In this document: in pieces, positions 1 to 8,521 of the stretch
Position numbering within the stretch: position 1 is the first letter of the stretch
Layout of the letters: each line of letters starts with the position of its first letter
Assembly (NCBI GenBank): GCA_963809925.1
Contig: CAWELH010000008.1
Location: 62,001-126,000 of the forward strand
Origin: DASQZK01 sp963809925
Lineage (GTDB): Bacteria; Bacteroidota; Bacteroidia; Bacteroidales; GCA-2748055
Reading direction: 5' to 3'
DNA: 64,000 nt
Made by a program: the position numbers and the translations under genes
Notes under the pieces: model-generated
Told to the model about the DNA's origin: nothing
Database searches by the model: none
What the model saw: the letters and a program-made list of their open reading frames with translations, nothing else

Positions 1-86
1 CTGCAACGGTTTCACGATTCCTGTTTTTCCTTTTCGTGGTATTATTGGTCATAGCTCTGATTGCAGGTGTTTTTGTTGGTTGGTGA
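1..86 (+). CDS. C-terminal end of a membrane protein (partial)
   Basis: The frame beginning at base 3 is open from the window edge and ends at TGA 84-86. Its 27 residues are almost all hydrophobic (for example FLFFLFVVLLVIALIAGVF) and end in VGW, which reads as a final transmembrane helix. The rest of the gene lies outside the window, so no function can be given. It converges on the GH31 gene that ends at 117. Confidence 0.5.
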   Translation, partial: ATVSRFLFFLFVVLLVIALIAGVFVGW

Positions 87-116
87 TGCGAGCAGAGGGT
101 AACCTGCGGAAGAAAA

Positions 117-2198
117 TCAAAATTTTTCTGACATTTCAAGCTTTTTCAAATCAGGTTTTATACTCACTGCTTCCAATGAAGATTTGTATAGACTGTCAAG
201 ATCACCCAGGTTTACACCAGACCCTTTCCGAATAAAAACAGGCATCTTATAAACCGGTGTACTGACCTCGACAAACTGACCTCCTTCAAAGGTCATTGTT
301 GTATCCCAGGCATTAGTCCACATTTCGCCTTCCGGAAGGTAAACCTTTTGTGAAGCAGTGTTCTTTTCCCAGATTGCAGATACCAGAATATCAGGACCAT
401 ACATGAATGTTTGCCAGTCTTCCCGGGCACCTGCCTGAGCTGGATAAAGCATCAGGAGAGGACGTATAACCGGCATTCCGGTGTTGTGTGCTTCCTGCGC
501 AGCTTTGTAGCTGTAATCCATGAGCCTGGTGTGAATAATCGCATACATCCTCCATACTGCAAGTAATTCAGTGTCGTAATGCGGTTCTGTTTTCATATCC
601 CAGAATGCCCGGTCTTCTGTTGGTCCAACTTCCATAAGCGGTGTAAAGCATCCGAATTCAAGCCATCGGGCAGTCACCTCGCGGTCGAGGTCGCCATGCC
701 AGTAACCCCCGATATCGGATCCCCAAATCGGGTAACCGATAAGAGCGCTTCGTTGGGCTGCGATGATGGCAGTCCTTAGCCCTTCCTGTGGAGAACCGAT
801 ATCGCCTCCCCAGAAACCTCCATATCTCGAACTGTTCGTATAGCCGGCACGGGGAAATATCATGAAATCATCAGGATGAATTTTCTGGCAAATTTCGTTT
901 ACGGCTTTGATATATAATACGGGGAATTCATTCCGGATCTCCCGTGTGGTCCTTTTATCATAGGTCATGATCTCCCTGGATTCGGGAACAATTTCCTCAG
1001 AACGGTCGAGTTTAAACCCCCTGACGCCCTGTTTCAGCACTTTTGCAAGACCTTCATTTTGCCACCATTCTACAGCCTCCGGATTGGTCAGATCGAGAAG
1101 CGAAATCTTCGAAGTATCAACATAACTATTTTTCATTGCCATGTCATAATGCCTTTCCTGAGCGGTATTTTTCATCTTTCCACTCACCCAGGGTGCAATC
1201 CACAGCATAAAAGGTATATTATTTCTGGTAAACCAATCCAGCATTTTTTCAGGATGGGGAAAGCGCTGAGTATCCCATTCAAAATCATCATAGCCAAATG
1301 CGCCTTTTGCCCAGGGCCTGTCGACCCAATATGCACCGAAAGGTATACCCAGAGCCCTCATCATTAAAATGTCCTCAACAACCATACTATTGTACGGCGC
1401 AGTAACCTTAGTACTGTCAAAATACATTTTTTGGTTCGTATGATTATCACGCCAGCGCCAGGTCGAAAATGCCCATTTGGGTGGCAGAAATGCCGGGCCC
1501 ACATTTAGACTGTGTTTTTTTACAATTGAAGTAATATCTTTCCCCGTATAAACTGTAAAATCCAGTGATGGACCTTCAAATGAGATCTGCAACATGTTCT
1601 TCGTTTCCTTCCCGATATCATAATGCCCAGGCCATGTTCCCTTCACAAAAAGACCGTAATTCTCTGACGAAATATAAAATGGGCAGTAGAGTGAAAGCGT
1701 CGGCTTAATGATCATATCGACAGCCTGACCCCTGAGATCCATCGCTTCCTGGATGCCCTCTTTCCATGAATTTTTCTGATTTCCGTCAACCGTTCGTTCA
1801 AAAAGTCCGGAGATGAATTCATCCGGTACCATACCGATATTGATTCCCCAGCCCAGAATATCATCATCCGGAAGTGCTTTTAGCGTCACCTCAAAGTCTT
1901 CGCTCTTCACCACGCCGAGCGTAATTTCATGAGATCCTGATTTCCACGTAAGTGTAAGACTGTGATCTCCTTCATTTTTACTGTCGGGTTCTGCGCCGAT
2001 CCAGGTCCTGCCCTTTGGAGTATCATAATAAAACAGACCGCTATCCGCTTTCTCTATGAAATTAACCGGTGATCTGAAGCCGGTTGAATTCAGGGTAAGC
2101 GAAAGCCCCTCCTTTCCGCTGTTAAACCTTATTTCCCTTTTACTACTGCACGATGTCAGAAGAACACTGACAATTGAAAACATGATAATCTTATTCAT
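117..2198 (-). CDS. Glycoside hydrolase family 31 lipoprotein (alpha-glucosidase/alpha-xylosidase type)
   Basis: Predicted secreted retaining alpha-glycosidase of 693 residues. The N-terminus MNKIIMFSIVSVLLTSCSSK is a lipoprotein signal with a lipobox (LTSC), so the enzyme should be anchored in the periplasm or on the outer membrane. An N-terminal beta-sandwich precedes the GH31 TIM barrel. Family hallmarks are GFKLDRSEE near residue 400 (nucleophile Asp), FWGGDIGS near 470 (acid/base region) and PIWGSDIGGYW just after it. The length is normal for the family. The exact substrate (alpha-glucoside, xyloside, galactoside or sulfoquinovoside) cannot be read from the motifs. The gene is transcribed alone, with a 280-base divergent spacer to the next gene. 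Confidence 0.87.
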   Translation of the reverse strand: MNKIIMFSIVSVLLTSCSSKREIRFNSGKEGLSLTLNSTGFRSPVNFIEKADSGLFYYDTPKGRTWIGAEPDSKNEGDHSLTLTWKSGSHEITLGVVKSEDFEVTLKALPDDDILGWGINIGMVPDEFISGLFERTVDGNQKNSWKEGIQEAMDLRGQAVDMIIKPTLSLYCPFYISSENYGLFVKGTWPGHYDIGKETKNMLQISFEGPSLDFTVYTGKDITSIVKKHSLNVGPAFLPPKWAFSTWRWRDNHTNQKMYFDSTKVTAPYNSMVVEDILMMRALGIPFGAYWVDRPWAKGAFGYDDFEWDTQRFPHPEKMLDWFTRNNIPFMLWIAPWVSGKMKNTAQERHYDMAMKNSYVDTSKISLLDLTNPEAVEWWQNEGLAKVLKQGVRGFKLDRSEEIVPESREIMTYDKRTTREIRNEFPVLYIKAVNEICQKIHPDDFMIFPRAGYTNSSRYGGFWGGDIGSPQEGLRTAIIAAQRSALIGYPIWGSDIGGYWHGDLDREVTARWLEFGCFTPLMEVGPTEDRAFWDMKTEPHYDTELLAVWRMYAIIHTRLMDYSYKAAQEAHNTGMPVIRPLLMLYPAQAGAREDWQTFMYGPDILVSAIWEKNTASQKVYLPEGEMWTNAWDTTMTFEGGQFVEVSTPVYKMPVFIRKGSGVNLGDLDSLYKSSLEAVSIKPDLKKLEMSEKF

Positions 2199-2478
2199 GA
2201 CTTGATTTTTTTAGAGAATTACGACGATTCACCGCCCTCAAAGTTAACCAATTTTCCACAGAGCAGCCAAAACCGGAACCTGTCTTCTGTACTTCGAAAT
2301 ATGGTTAATACACATACTTTCCTAAATATAAATCACCAAAGCTGTTCCTAATTCTATCCAGTACTTTTTCCCTATGCGTGAGAGAGTATAACATACATCT
2401 GCTTTTTTTGATGAGATGTACTGAAATTCTGCTCATTATTCTTTAATTTCAGACCAAATTTATTAACCCATATATGCT

Positions 2479-3342
2479 ATGAAAAAGAACATTTCATTTT
2501 TTAAACTATTTATGTTGCTTAGCGGTACAATATTAGTTCTAAGCCTTATGAATTCCTGCACAGTAAAAAAGGACAAATACATCGGTCTCCAGCTATGGTC
2601 CGTCAGGGACTATATGAAGACGGCACCGGATTCAACCATAATAAAAGTTGGTCAAATCGGTTATGGTTTCGTGGAAGCGGCAGGTTATAACGATGGTAAA
2701 TTTTATGGGATGGAGCCCGCTGCCTTTACCAGTCTTGTTAACGAGAATAAAATGGACTTCCTCAGTTCACACACCGGACAGGCCCTTCCCGATTCAGGTG
2801 GAATGGCAGAAATTATGGTCTGGTGGGACAAATGTATTGAAGCGCATAAAACGGCCGGTGTTAAGTTCATCGTTCAGCCTTTCATGGGGCGTGATGCATA
2901 CGAGAACCTTGATGTGTTAAAAAAGTATTGCGATTACTTCAACGAGGTTGGTGAAAAATGCAACCAGAATGGTATACGCTTTGGCTACCATAACCATGAT
3001 AAGGAATTTAGTCAGATAGACGGTCAGACAATCTATGACTTCATGCTCCAAAACACGGATCCGGAAAAAGTTATGTTCCAGATGGATCTTTATTGGGCAG
3101 TTGAAGGCGGAGCGGATCCGGTGGCCTATTTTAATAAATATCCGGGTAGGTTCGAGTTGTGGCATGTGAAAGACAAGGCCGAACTTGGCGGTGGTACTAT
3201 GAATTTCAAACCCATCTTTGAAAATAAAGATAAGGCTGGAATGAAATATTACATCGTAGAAGTTGAAGAATATAATTTCGACCCCATCGTCAGCGTGAAA
3301 AAAAGCTTTGATTTTCTCGAGAATGCCGAATATGTAAAATAA
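2479..3342 (+). CDS. Sugar phosphate isomerase/epimerase-like lipoprotein
   Basis: A 287-residue protein of the xylose-isomerase-like TIM-barrel superfamily. The start has a hydrophobic signal with a lipobox-like LMNSC near residue 26, so it is probably exported, as many Bacteroidota members of this family are. Recognisable pieces are YIGLQLWSVRDYM at the start of the barrel, FGYHNHDKEF near 170 (metal-ligand His region), MDLYWAVEGG and LWHVKD near 230. Such proteins act on sugars or keto-sugars, but the substrate here is unknown. A strong terminator follows at once, so it is a single-gene unit. It lies divergent from the GH31 lipoprotein, which suggests a shared role in extracytoplasmic sugar processing. 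Confidence 0.82.
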   Translation: MKKNISFFKLFMLLSGTILVLSLMNSCTVKKDKYIGLQLWSVRDYMKTAPDSTIIKVGQIGYGFVEAAGYNDGKFYGMEPAAFTSLVNENKMDFLSSHTGQALPDSGGMAEIMVWWDKCIEAHKTAGVKFIVQPFMGRDAYENLDVLKKYCDYFNEVGEKCNQNGIRFGYHNHDKEFSQIDGQTIYDFMLQNTDPEKVMFQMDLYWAVEGGADPVAYFNKYPGRFELWHVKDKAELGGGTMNFKPIFENKDKAGMKYYIVEVEEYNFDPIVSVKKSFDFLENAEYVK

Positions 3343-3367
3343 TTTCCCTCGGTTGGTACAATATTCG

Positions 3368-3405
3368 ATGCCCCGGATAAAATTTGAAAATCCGGGGCAT
3401 TTTTT
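3368..3405 (+). terminator. Rho-independent terminator
   Basis: Perfect 11-bp stem (ATGCCCCGGAT pairing with ATCCGGGGCAT at 3390-3400) with an A/T-rich loop and a run of five T. It ends the sugar isomerase-like gene. Confidence 0.9.
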
Positions 3406-3497
3406 CAGGTATAGGCTACCAATTCCGGTGGATAGTTTGTTTTAACCTCATACCTATAATCCAGAAAGCTTTTTAAAATTGTTTAAACTCCACTCCA

Positions 3498-3632
3498 ATG
3501 CAACAGTTCCAGGATGATATAATGAAAAACAGGATCCTGCTGGAAAAGATCAGGAAAGATCTCACCGGCAGGATTGCTGATCTTGAAAAACGTGTTGAAG
3601 TGCTGGAAGCTCGTCTCAAATCACCAAAATAG
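3498..3632 (+). CDS. Small coiled-coil protein (44 aa)
   Basis: A short open frame, ATG at 3498 and TAG at 3630-3632, encoding 44 residues. The sequence is strongly charged, with hydrophobic residues at coiled-coil spacing (L15, I18, L22, I26, L29, V33, L36, L40); the core reads IADLEKRVEVLEARLKS. Such regular spacing is unlikely by chance, so this may be a real oligomerising microprotein. It sits in front of the dodecin and HdeD-like genes. No known family is recognised. Its small size keeps the call tentative. Confidence 0.4.
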   Translation: MQQFQDDIMKNRILLEKIRKDLTGRIADLEKRVEVLEARLKSPK

Positions 3633-3936
3633 AAAGAGTTTTCTTCTTCTTCAACACTATCTTCTCCCCGTAATTCCTGCAACAAAGTACTCATTCAATG
3701 GTACAAACTGCACAATCCTGATTTGCAAGATCAGTTTTTACTCCCTGCTTTCTACCCCGGAATGATCTGGTAGTTGCATGTGATTTGCCACTGTTTCTGT
3801 TGAATTAATTCCACAATTCATGGCCGGTAAAAGAAACTTTCATTGCATTATGGGCCTGTTTTCATGTTGGCACAGTTTTCTCAAATCATTTCACAGTATA
3901 GGAAACAGAAAAAGTCAAACGAAAAGAACTGAAATC
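3633..3936. other. Non-coding spacer before the dodecin gene
   Basis: A 304-base stretch without a convincing gene. An open frame in phase with dodecin extends back to about 3820, but its extra 39 residues look unlike the family. No clear hairpin or consensus promoter was found. Confidence 0.4.
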
Positions 3937-4143
3937 ATGAGTGTAATAAAGATCATTGAAGTAATCGCTTCGTCAAATAAGGGTTTTACTGAAGCGGCTC
4001 AGAATGCGGTAGCAGAGGCATCAAGGACGGTGAAGAATATCAAATCGGTGTATATAAAGGAAATGAAAGCAAATGTTGAAAATAATAAAATCACTACCTA
4101 CGCCGTAAATGCAAAAGTATCCTTTCTGATCGAAGATAAATAG
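3937..4143 (+). CDS. Dodecin family flavin-binding protein
   Basis: A 68-residue protein matching the dodecin family over its whole length. It starts MSVIKIIEVIASSNKGFTEA, followed by AAQNAVAEASRTVKNIKS and ends VNAKVSFLIEDK. Dodecins form hollow dodecamers that bind and buffer flavins and protect against flavin-driven oxidative damage. An upstream in-frame start near 3820 is open, but the ATG at 3937 gives exactly the family length and N-terminus and is preferred. The gene lies in a run of small stress-type genes (HdeD-like and Dps downstream). Confidence 0.88.
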   Translation: MSVIKIIEVIASSNKGFTEAAQNAVAEASRTVKNIKSVYIKEMKANVENNKITTYAVNAKVSFLIEDK

Positions 4144-4302
4144 GATCAATACTCGGTTCCAAAACCTGGGAACAGCTTATCATTGTGAAGGTTGCACTAA
4201 ATTCGGTATAAGTATTTATGAATTTCTCGCGGTGAAGTGTATGTTCATTGTCACCCCTCCGGCTTTCGCCAATCAAATTTCTTACTCAATAAAACATTTT
4301 TT

Positions 4303-4512
4303 ATGAAAGTAGCAGGTATCATTCTCACGTTCCTCGGACTAATTTTAAGCGCTGTGTTTGCAGTCCAGGTTTCACAGAATACTGAATCATACAGTTTTCT
4401 CGGGATAAAGATCGGTGTCACTTCTGCAAACTGGACTCCGCTGATCATCAGCGGTCTGGTACTTATCGTTGGTGTCATCCTATGGATTGTCGCAGGAAAT
4501 CGTTCCAGGTAA
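4303..4512 (+). CDS. Small membrane protein with two helices
   Basis: A 69-residue protein from ATG 4303. Residues 1-24 (VAGIILTFLGLILSAVFAV) and about 45-65 (PLIISGLVLIVGVILWIV) form two clear transmembrane helices joined by a short polar stretch, with a basic C-terminus (GNRSR). A frame extends upstream to about 4237, but the ATG directly before the first helix is the natural start. The topology resembles small membrane proteins often found in stress clusters of Bacteroidota. No specific function can be assigned. Confidence 0.6.
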   Translation: MKVAGIILTFLGLILSAVFAVQVSQNTESYSFLGIKIGVTSANWTPLIISGLVLIVGVILWIVAGNRSR

Positions 4513-4838
4513 GCCATCTGAATCTGATAGCATAGGATCCCGTTGATTATTGCTAAGCCAATTAGGCCAAAAACAATGATTCACCTCCAAGCTATGTTGA
4601 AATCTTTTGTAGCTCGTCAGAAAATCCGAATAAACCGGGAAAACATAATCCTACCTTATGGATAAAGAGCGAATTATTCATAGGTATATTGATCCAGCCA
4701 TACATGGAAACATACGCAGGCGAAAAATAAAACAAAAGCTGTGATTGTCTGTTTAATAAGAATTTAAGCCATTCCGGCAGCTTTACCTTCAGCGTATAGA
4801 TTCCTAAATGGAAATACATCCCCTCAAATACACCAACT
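4513..4838. other. Non-coding spacer before the HdeD-like gene
   Basis: About 326 bases with no convincing gene. An open reverse frame (4592-4951) overlaps the 5' end of the HdeD-like gene and resembles no family. No terminator or consensus promoter is clear. Confidence 0.4.
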
Positions 4839-5357
4839 ATGAAAAACTGGTTTGCATCCGCATTGAAAGGGATACTCTCCCTCACATTTGGAATATTGAT
4901 CTTTCTTGATCCTTCAAAATCCCTTGTACTCATTGCCACATATTTTGGCATTTTTGCCCTGGCCGGTGGTATTGCGGTGGTCGTCTATGCACTTCGTTTA
5001 CGGCATAAAGGAGGGACGGGCACTTTCTGGCTCATCGAAGGCAGTGTCAATATTCTTATCGGGCTCATCATTATTTTTTATCCTCATATATCGGTTAGCA
5101 TCTTCATCGCCTTTTTCGGGATATGGGCAATCATCATTGCCCTCCTTCAACTTACTGCCTACAAAAAGCTTCGGGCCATGAACATGAGTAGCGGGATGAT
5201 CCTGTTCAATGGCATTCTTTCACTCCTGGTAGGCTTGCTCCTCCTCTTCAATCCATTTGAAAGCGCGATGATCATTGCAATAATCATTGGCATTTATGCT
5301 GTCATATACGGTCTTTATTCTCTTTACACTGCCTACAGATACGCTTCAACCGATTAG
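4839..5357 (+). CDS. HdeD family (DUF308) membrane protein
   Basis: A 172-residue integral membrane protein with six hydrophobic helices arranged as repeated two-helix units, typical of HdeD/DUF308 proteins. The family pattern of glycine-rich helices ending in a phosphate/proline-like turn is visible: LTFGILIFLDPSKSL, then LIGLIIIFYPHISV, then LVGLLLLFNPFESA. HdeD of Escherichia coli is tied to acid resistance, and the biochemical role of the family is not settled. ATG 4839 begins MKNWFASALKGIL, the usual family start. It neighbours dodecin and Dps genes, consistent with a stress setting. Confidence 0.85.
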   Translation: MKNWFASALKGILSLTFGILIFLDPSKSLVLIATYFGIFALAGGIAVVVYALRLRHKGGTGTFWLIEGSVNILIGLIIIFYPHISVSIFIAFFGIWAIIIALLQLTAYKKLRAMNMSSGMILFNGILSLLVGLLLLFNPFESAMIIAIIIGIYAVIYGLYSLYTAYRYASTD

Positions 5358-5493
5358 ATTATCATCTTCTTCCCCAAATCCAGGAAACGTCCGACATACC
5401 GTGGTTAAAACTTTCCTACCGTGAGTATGTTTTATCATCAACAGCAAACTTGCAGCCATGCTGCAAGAGAGACTTTAACATCATTAAAACCCA

Positions 5494-6003
5494 ATGAAAA
5501 TGAATCCCGATATAAATACAAAAAATGAGAAGCAATTTGTAAAACTCGGCTTCAGTCAGGAAGAAACTGAAGATGTCATCAGTGCCCTGAACCTGCTTTT
5601 AGCCAATATGAATGTCTATTCTCAAAAACTCAGGAACTTTCACTGGAATGTGACCGGTGATAATTTTTTTGACTTGCATGCCAAGTTTGAGGAGCTTTAC
5701 ACGATATCTTTTGAAAACATCGACCAGGTTGCCGAGAGGATCAGGATCTTCGGTCACACGCCCATAAGTAATCTGAAAGATTATCTTGAAACTTCGCAGG
5801 TTGAAGAAGCAGGAACAACCCTGTCATCCGGGGAGATGGTTGCAGAGATCCTTCTCGATATGGAAACCGTTGAATCATTTTTAGTTGATGTCGTAGATGT
5901 TGCTGCGGAGATCGGTGATGTTGGCACTATGGATTTGATCAATAAAATGGTACGGCAAATCGAAAAAGAACATTGGATGCTTTCAGCATTTTCTGCCCGG
6001 TGA
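5494..6003 (+). CDS. dps: Dps/ferritin-like DNA-binding stress protein
   Basis: A 169-residue Dps-family protein. It should form a dodecamer that oxidises and stores iron using hydrogen peroxide and so protects DNA. The ferroxidase signature is present: RNFHWNVTG near residue 46, FFDLHAKFEELY just after it, and the acidic stretch ENIDQVAERI. The C-terminal helix carries QIEKEHWMLSAFSAR. An alternative ATG lies two codons in. The gene follows the HdeD-like gene by about 136 bases and precedes the dehydrogenase by 58 bases, so it may be transcribed with it. Confidence 0.92.
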   Translation: MKMNPDINTKNEKQFVKLGFSQEETEDVISALNLLLANMNVYSQKLRNFHWNVTGDNFFDLHAKFEELYTISFENIDQVAERIRIFGHTPISNLKDYLETSQVEEAGTTLSSGEMVAEILLDMETVESFLVDVVDVAAEIGDVGTMDLINKMVRQIEKEHWMLSAFSAR

Positions 6004-6061
6004 GGTATTCCTGCCATAAAGATGTATTCCATCAAACTATCAATTTCTGAAAAATAGCAAC

Positions 6062-6934
6062 ATGAGCAAAACAATCGGATTTTTTGGTCTGGGTATCATG
6101 GGAAGCAGAATAGCCATGAATATCGTAAGAGCCGGTTACAACACCAGCGTATACAACCGCTCAAAAAGTAAGACGAAGGAACTGGAAGATGTTGGTGCAA
6201 TGGCATGCAATTCGGTGGCAGAACTTGCGGCATCCTCGGGCATATTTATGACAATGCTGTCAGATCCCGTTGTGGTTGAAGAATATGCATTGGGCGAGGA
6301 GGGCTTCCTTAAAAATCTCAAACCGGGATCAACGTGGATTGACTTCAGTACAGTCAATCCAGCATTCACCCGGCAAATGCTTGCCGAGTCGTTAAAAAGA
6401 GGCATCCGTTTTGTTGACGCTCCGGTTTCCGGCACAAAACTTCCTGCCGAAAAAGGTGAGCTGATCATCATGGTTGGAGGGAAAGAAACTGACCTGATGG
6501 ATCTGGTGCCTGTTTTCAATGTTGTTGGAAAGAAAACCATATACTTTGGTGAAGTCGGAAAGGGTACATCCATGAAAATGGTGGTGAACCTGCTGCTTGC
6601 CAATGCTATGGCTTCCTTTGCTGAAGGGCTGAATCTCGGGCGGGTGCTGGGGCTCGACCTGGAAACCATCAGGGGCGTATTGTCGGGTGGACCTGTACTT
6701 GCTCCCTTTCTTGCAACAAAATATGACAAGATTTCAGGATCAGATGATTCAACCGACTTTCCGTTGAAACACATGCACAAAGATCTCTTCCTCGCGACCC
6801 AGGAAGCCTATTTTCATGAAATAGCACTGCCGCAAACCTCGGCAACCAGAGAACTGTACGGACTGGCGGTGAAGGAGGGTTTTGGCGAAATGGACTTTTC
6901 GGCTATCTGTAAATTTCTGGAAAGTAAAAAATAA
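6062..6934 (+). CDS. NAD(P)-dependent beta-hydroxyacid dehydrogenase (3-hydroxyisobutyrate dehydrogenase family)
   Basis: A 290-residue Rossmann-fold reductase. The nucleotide-binding motif is FFGLGIMGSRIAMN at residues 6-19, the substrate-binding signature is DAPVSGTKLPAEKGEL near 120, and the catalytic lysine lies in GKGTSMKMVVNLLLAN near 170. The closest type is the glyoxylate/succinic semialdehyde reductase subgroup, which reduces small aldehyde acids. This assignment rests on motif resemblance, and the physiological substrate is open. A strong bidirectional terminator follows the stop. Confidence 0.87.
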   Translation: MSKTIGFFGLGIMGSRIAMNIVRAGYNTSVYNRSKSKTKELEDVGAMACNSVAELAASSGIFMTMLSDPVVVEEYALGEEGFLKNLKPGSTWIDFSTVNPAFTRQMLAESLKRGIRFVDAPVSGTKLPAEKGELIIMVGGKETDLMDLVPVFNVVGKKTIYFGEVGKGTSMKMVVNLLLANAMASFAEGLNLGRVLGLDLETIRGVLSGGPVLAPFLATKYDKISGSDDSTDFPLKHMHKDLFLATQEAYFHEIALPQTSATRELYGLAVKEGFGEMDFSAICKFLESKK

Positions 6935-6952
6935 TACTGCAAACAGGGGTAA

Positions 6953-6990
6953 TTAAAAAAAGGCTGCCGTTTCCGGAAGCCTTTTTTATC
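6953..6990. terminator. Bidirectional rho-independent terminator
   Basis: The stem AAAAAAGGCT (6956-6965) pairs with AGCCTTTTTT (6978-6987), extended by CCG/CGG around a TTTC loop. A-run on one side and T-run on the other let it serve both the dehydrogenase (+) and the convergent ferredoxin (-). Confidence 0.85.
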
Positions 6991-7008
6991 TTTTCCGACA
7001 TAATTATC

Positions 7009-7176
7009 TTATTCAGGAGAAATTGCCTCAGTCGGACAAACATCAGCACATGCCCCGCAATCGGTGCAGAGTTCAGGGTCAATTTTGTAGATATCACCCT
7101 CTGATATTGCTTCTACAGGGCATTCATCGATACATGTACCACAAGCAGTACAATCATCTGAAATTACGTAAGCCAT
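7009..7176 (-). CDS. 2[4Fe-4S] ferredoxin
   Basis: A 55-residue ferredoxin. It begins MAYVISDDCTACGTCIDECP and contains two CxxCxxCxxxCP clusters (C9, C12, C15, C19 and C37, C40, C43, C47), the latter in CTDCGACADVCP. This is the clostridial-type bacterial ferredoxin that carries electrons between oxidoreductases in anaerobes, in the cytoplasm. The gene is short and stands alone, with its own Bacteroidota-type promoter upstream and a shared terminator downstream. Its presence supports an anaerobic or facultative lifestyle. Confidence 0.95.
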   Translation of the reverse strand: MAYVISDDCTACGTCIDECPVEAISEGDIYKIDPELCTDCGACADVCPTEAISPE

Positions 7177-7216
7177 TTTATTTTCCTTTAATTAACAATT
7201 AATTGTTTGATGAATG

Positions 7217-7246
7217 CAAAGTTAATTTCTTAATGCAATATCCAAA
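7217..7246 (-). promoter_or_regulatory. Bacteroidota-type promoter of the ferredoxin gene
   Basis: Read on the minus strand: TTTG (7243-7246), an 18-nt spacer, then TAACTTTG (7217-7224), matching the TTTG / TAnnTTTG consensus of Bacteroidota primary promoters. It leaves a leader of about 30 nt before the ATG at 7176. Confidence 0.7.
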
Positions 7247-7318
7247 GCGATAATTTTTAGTAACTAATCTATTTTAAAACAATCTAAACAATGTATCTGA
7301 GAATATGGATACACTTTG

Positions 7319-8515
7319 TTACGTTTCCCGAGGCTCACCGAGGCATTGCACTGCGATCCATGAGAAAAGCTCCATTGCTACTTTGATGGCCGATTCATCG
7401 ATGTTAAATTCCGCGGTGTGCAGTGAAGGTCCCGGCGATGCATCACCGGATACACCCAGCCGGTAAAGTACGGAAGGGTATTTCTGTGAAAAATACGCAA
7501 AGTCCTCGGCTGTCATACGTATGTCAAGATCTTTGACTTTCTCCTCCCCGAGCCAGTCAGTAGCCGCCTTGCGTACAGTACGCGTCACTGCAGGATCATT
7601 GAAAAGGGATGGGTAGCCGTGCCGGATCTCAAGATCCGCCTCCCCCCCCATCGCTGTTGCTGTACCCCGGACAATCCTTTCTATTAATTGGTGAGCTTTC
7701 TCCCGCCACTCTTCGTTAAGAGTCCGAAAAGTCCCTTCAATCCTGACTTCACCGGGGATAACATTGACAGCCCCGTTTCCTGTGATTTTACCGAAAGATA
7801 GTACAGTGGGAATTCCCGGACTGGCATTTCTACTTACAATTTGTTGGAGGGCCACGATAATGTGTGAGGCTATCAATACCGGATCGACGAGTTTTTCTGG
7901 CAAGGCAGCGTGACCACCCTTTCCTTTGACAGTGATATAGATCTCATCAGAAGAAGCCATATATTGTCCTTCCCGGAAGCCAACCGTACCGACTTGCATT
8001 TCAGGGTATACATGCTGGGCGATCATCAGCTCCGGTTCATCCCTGCCAAAACAGTTTTCCTCAAGCATAAGCATGGCGCCACCCGGAATTTTCTCTTCAC
8101 CCGGCTGGAAAACAAATTTAATGCTGCCACTGAAGGCGTCCCTCATCTCATTAAGTATACGGACGCATCCGAGCAGTGAAGCCATGTGAACATCGTGTCC
8201 GCACGCATGCATTCTGCCGTTATTCACCGACCTGTACGGAACATCATTAGCCTCGATAATGGGCAATGCATCCATATCACTTCGAATGCCAATGACACGG
8301 CCTTTCCCGTTACCTTTAATCTCTGCGACTATTCCGGTATTGACAAAACCGTCAGTATAGCTAACATTCCATGCATTAAGGGTAGATTTGAGATAGGCTG
8401 ATGTCTCGAATTCTTCAAACGATAATTCCGGGTGTGCATGAAGATGCCTCCTGATGCCCTGAATCTCACTATAATAACGGGATGAAAGTTCCTTTATCCT
8501 TGATTTGATATCCAT
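7319..8515 (-). CDS. M20 family amidohydrolase (N-acyl-amino-acid hydrolase type)
   Basis: A 398-residue metallopeptidase-family amidohydrolase that splits N-acyl or peptide-like amide bonds of amino-acid conjugates. Motifs are GIRSDMDALPI near residue 78, HACGHDVHMASLLG near 105 (metal ligands), QPGEEKIPGGAML near 140 (catalytic Glu) and TAEDFAYFSQKYP near 340. The length is typical. No signal peptide is seen, so it is cytoplasmic. It is the last gene of a likely operon, six bases after the TauE/SafE-like gene, which itself follows the giant TolB-like gene by 20 bases. Confidence 0.9.
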   Translation of the reverse strand: MDIKSRIKELSSRYYSEIQGIRRHLHAHPELSFEEFETSAYLKSTLNAWNVSYTDGFVNTGIVAEIKGNGKGRVIGIRSDMDALPIIEANDVPYRSVNNGRMHACGHDVHMASLLGCVRILNEMRDAFSGSIKFVFQPGEEKIPGGAMLMLEENCFGRDEPELMIAQHVYPEMQVGTVGFREGQYMASSDEIYITVKGKGGHAALPEKLVDPVLIASHIIVALQQIVSRNASPGIPTVLSFGKITGNGAVNVIPGEVRIEGTFRTLNEEWREKAHQLIERIVRGTATAMGGEADLEIRHGYPSLFNDPAVTRTVRKAATDWLGEEKVKDLDIRMTAEDFAYFSQKYPSVLYRLGVSGDASPGPSLHTAEFNIDESAIKVAMELFSWIAVQCLGEPRET

Positions 8516-8521
8516 ACGTAA

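Noticed and set aside
4592..4951. 119-residue reverse frame over the HdeD-like gene start
   Set aside because: It overlaps a well-supported gene, and its sequence has no family features.
6136..6780. 214-residue reverse frame inside the dehydrogenase gene
   Set aside because: It is antisense to strongly conserved coding sequence and has no recognisable motif.
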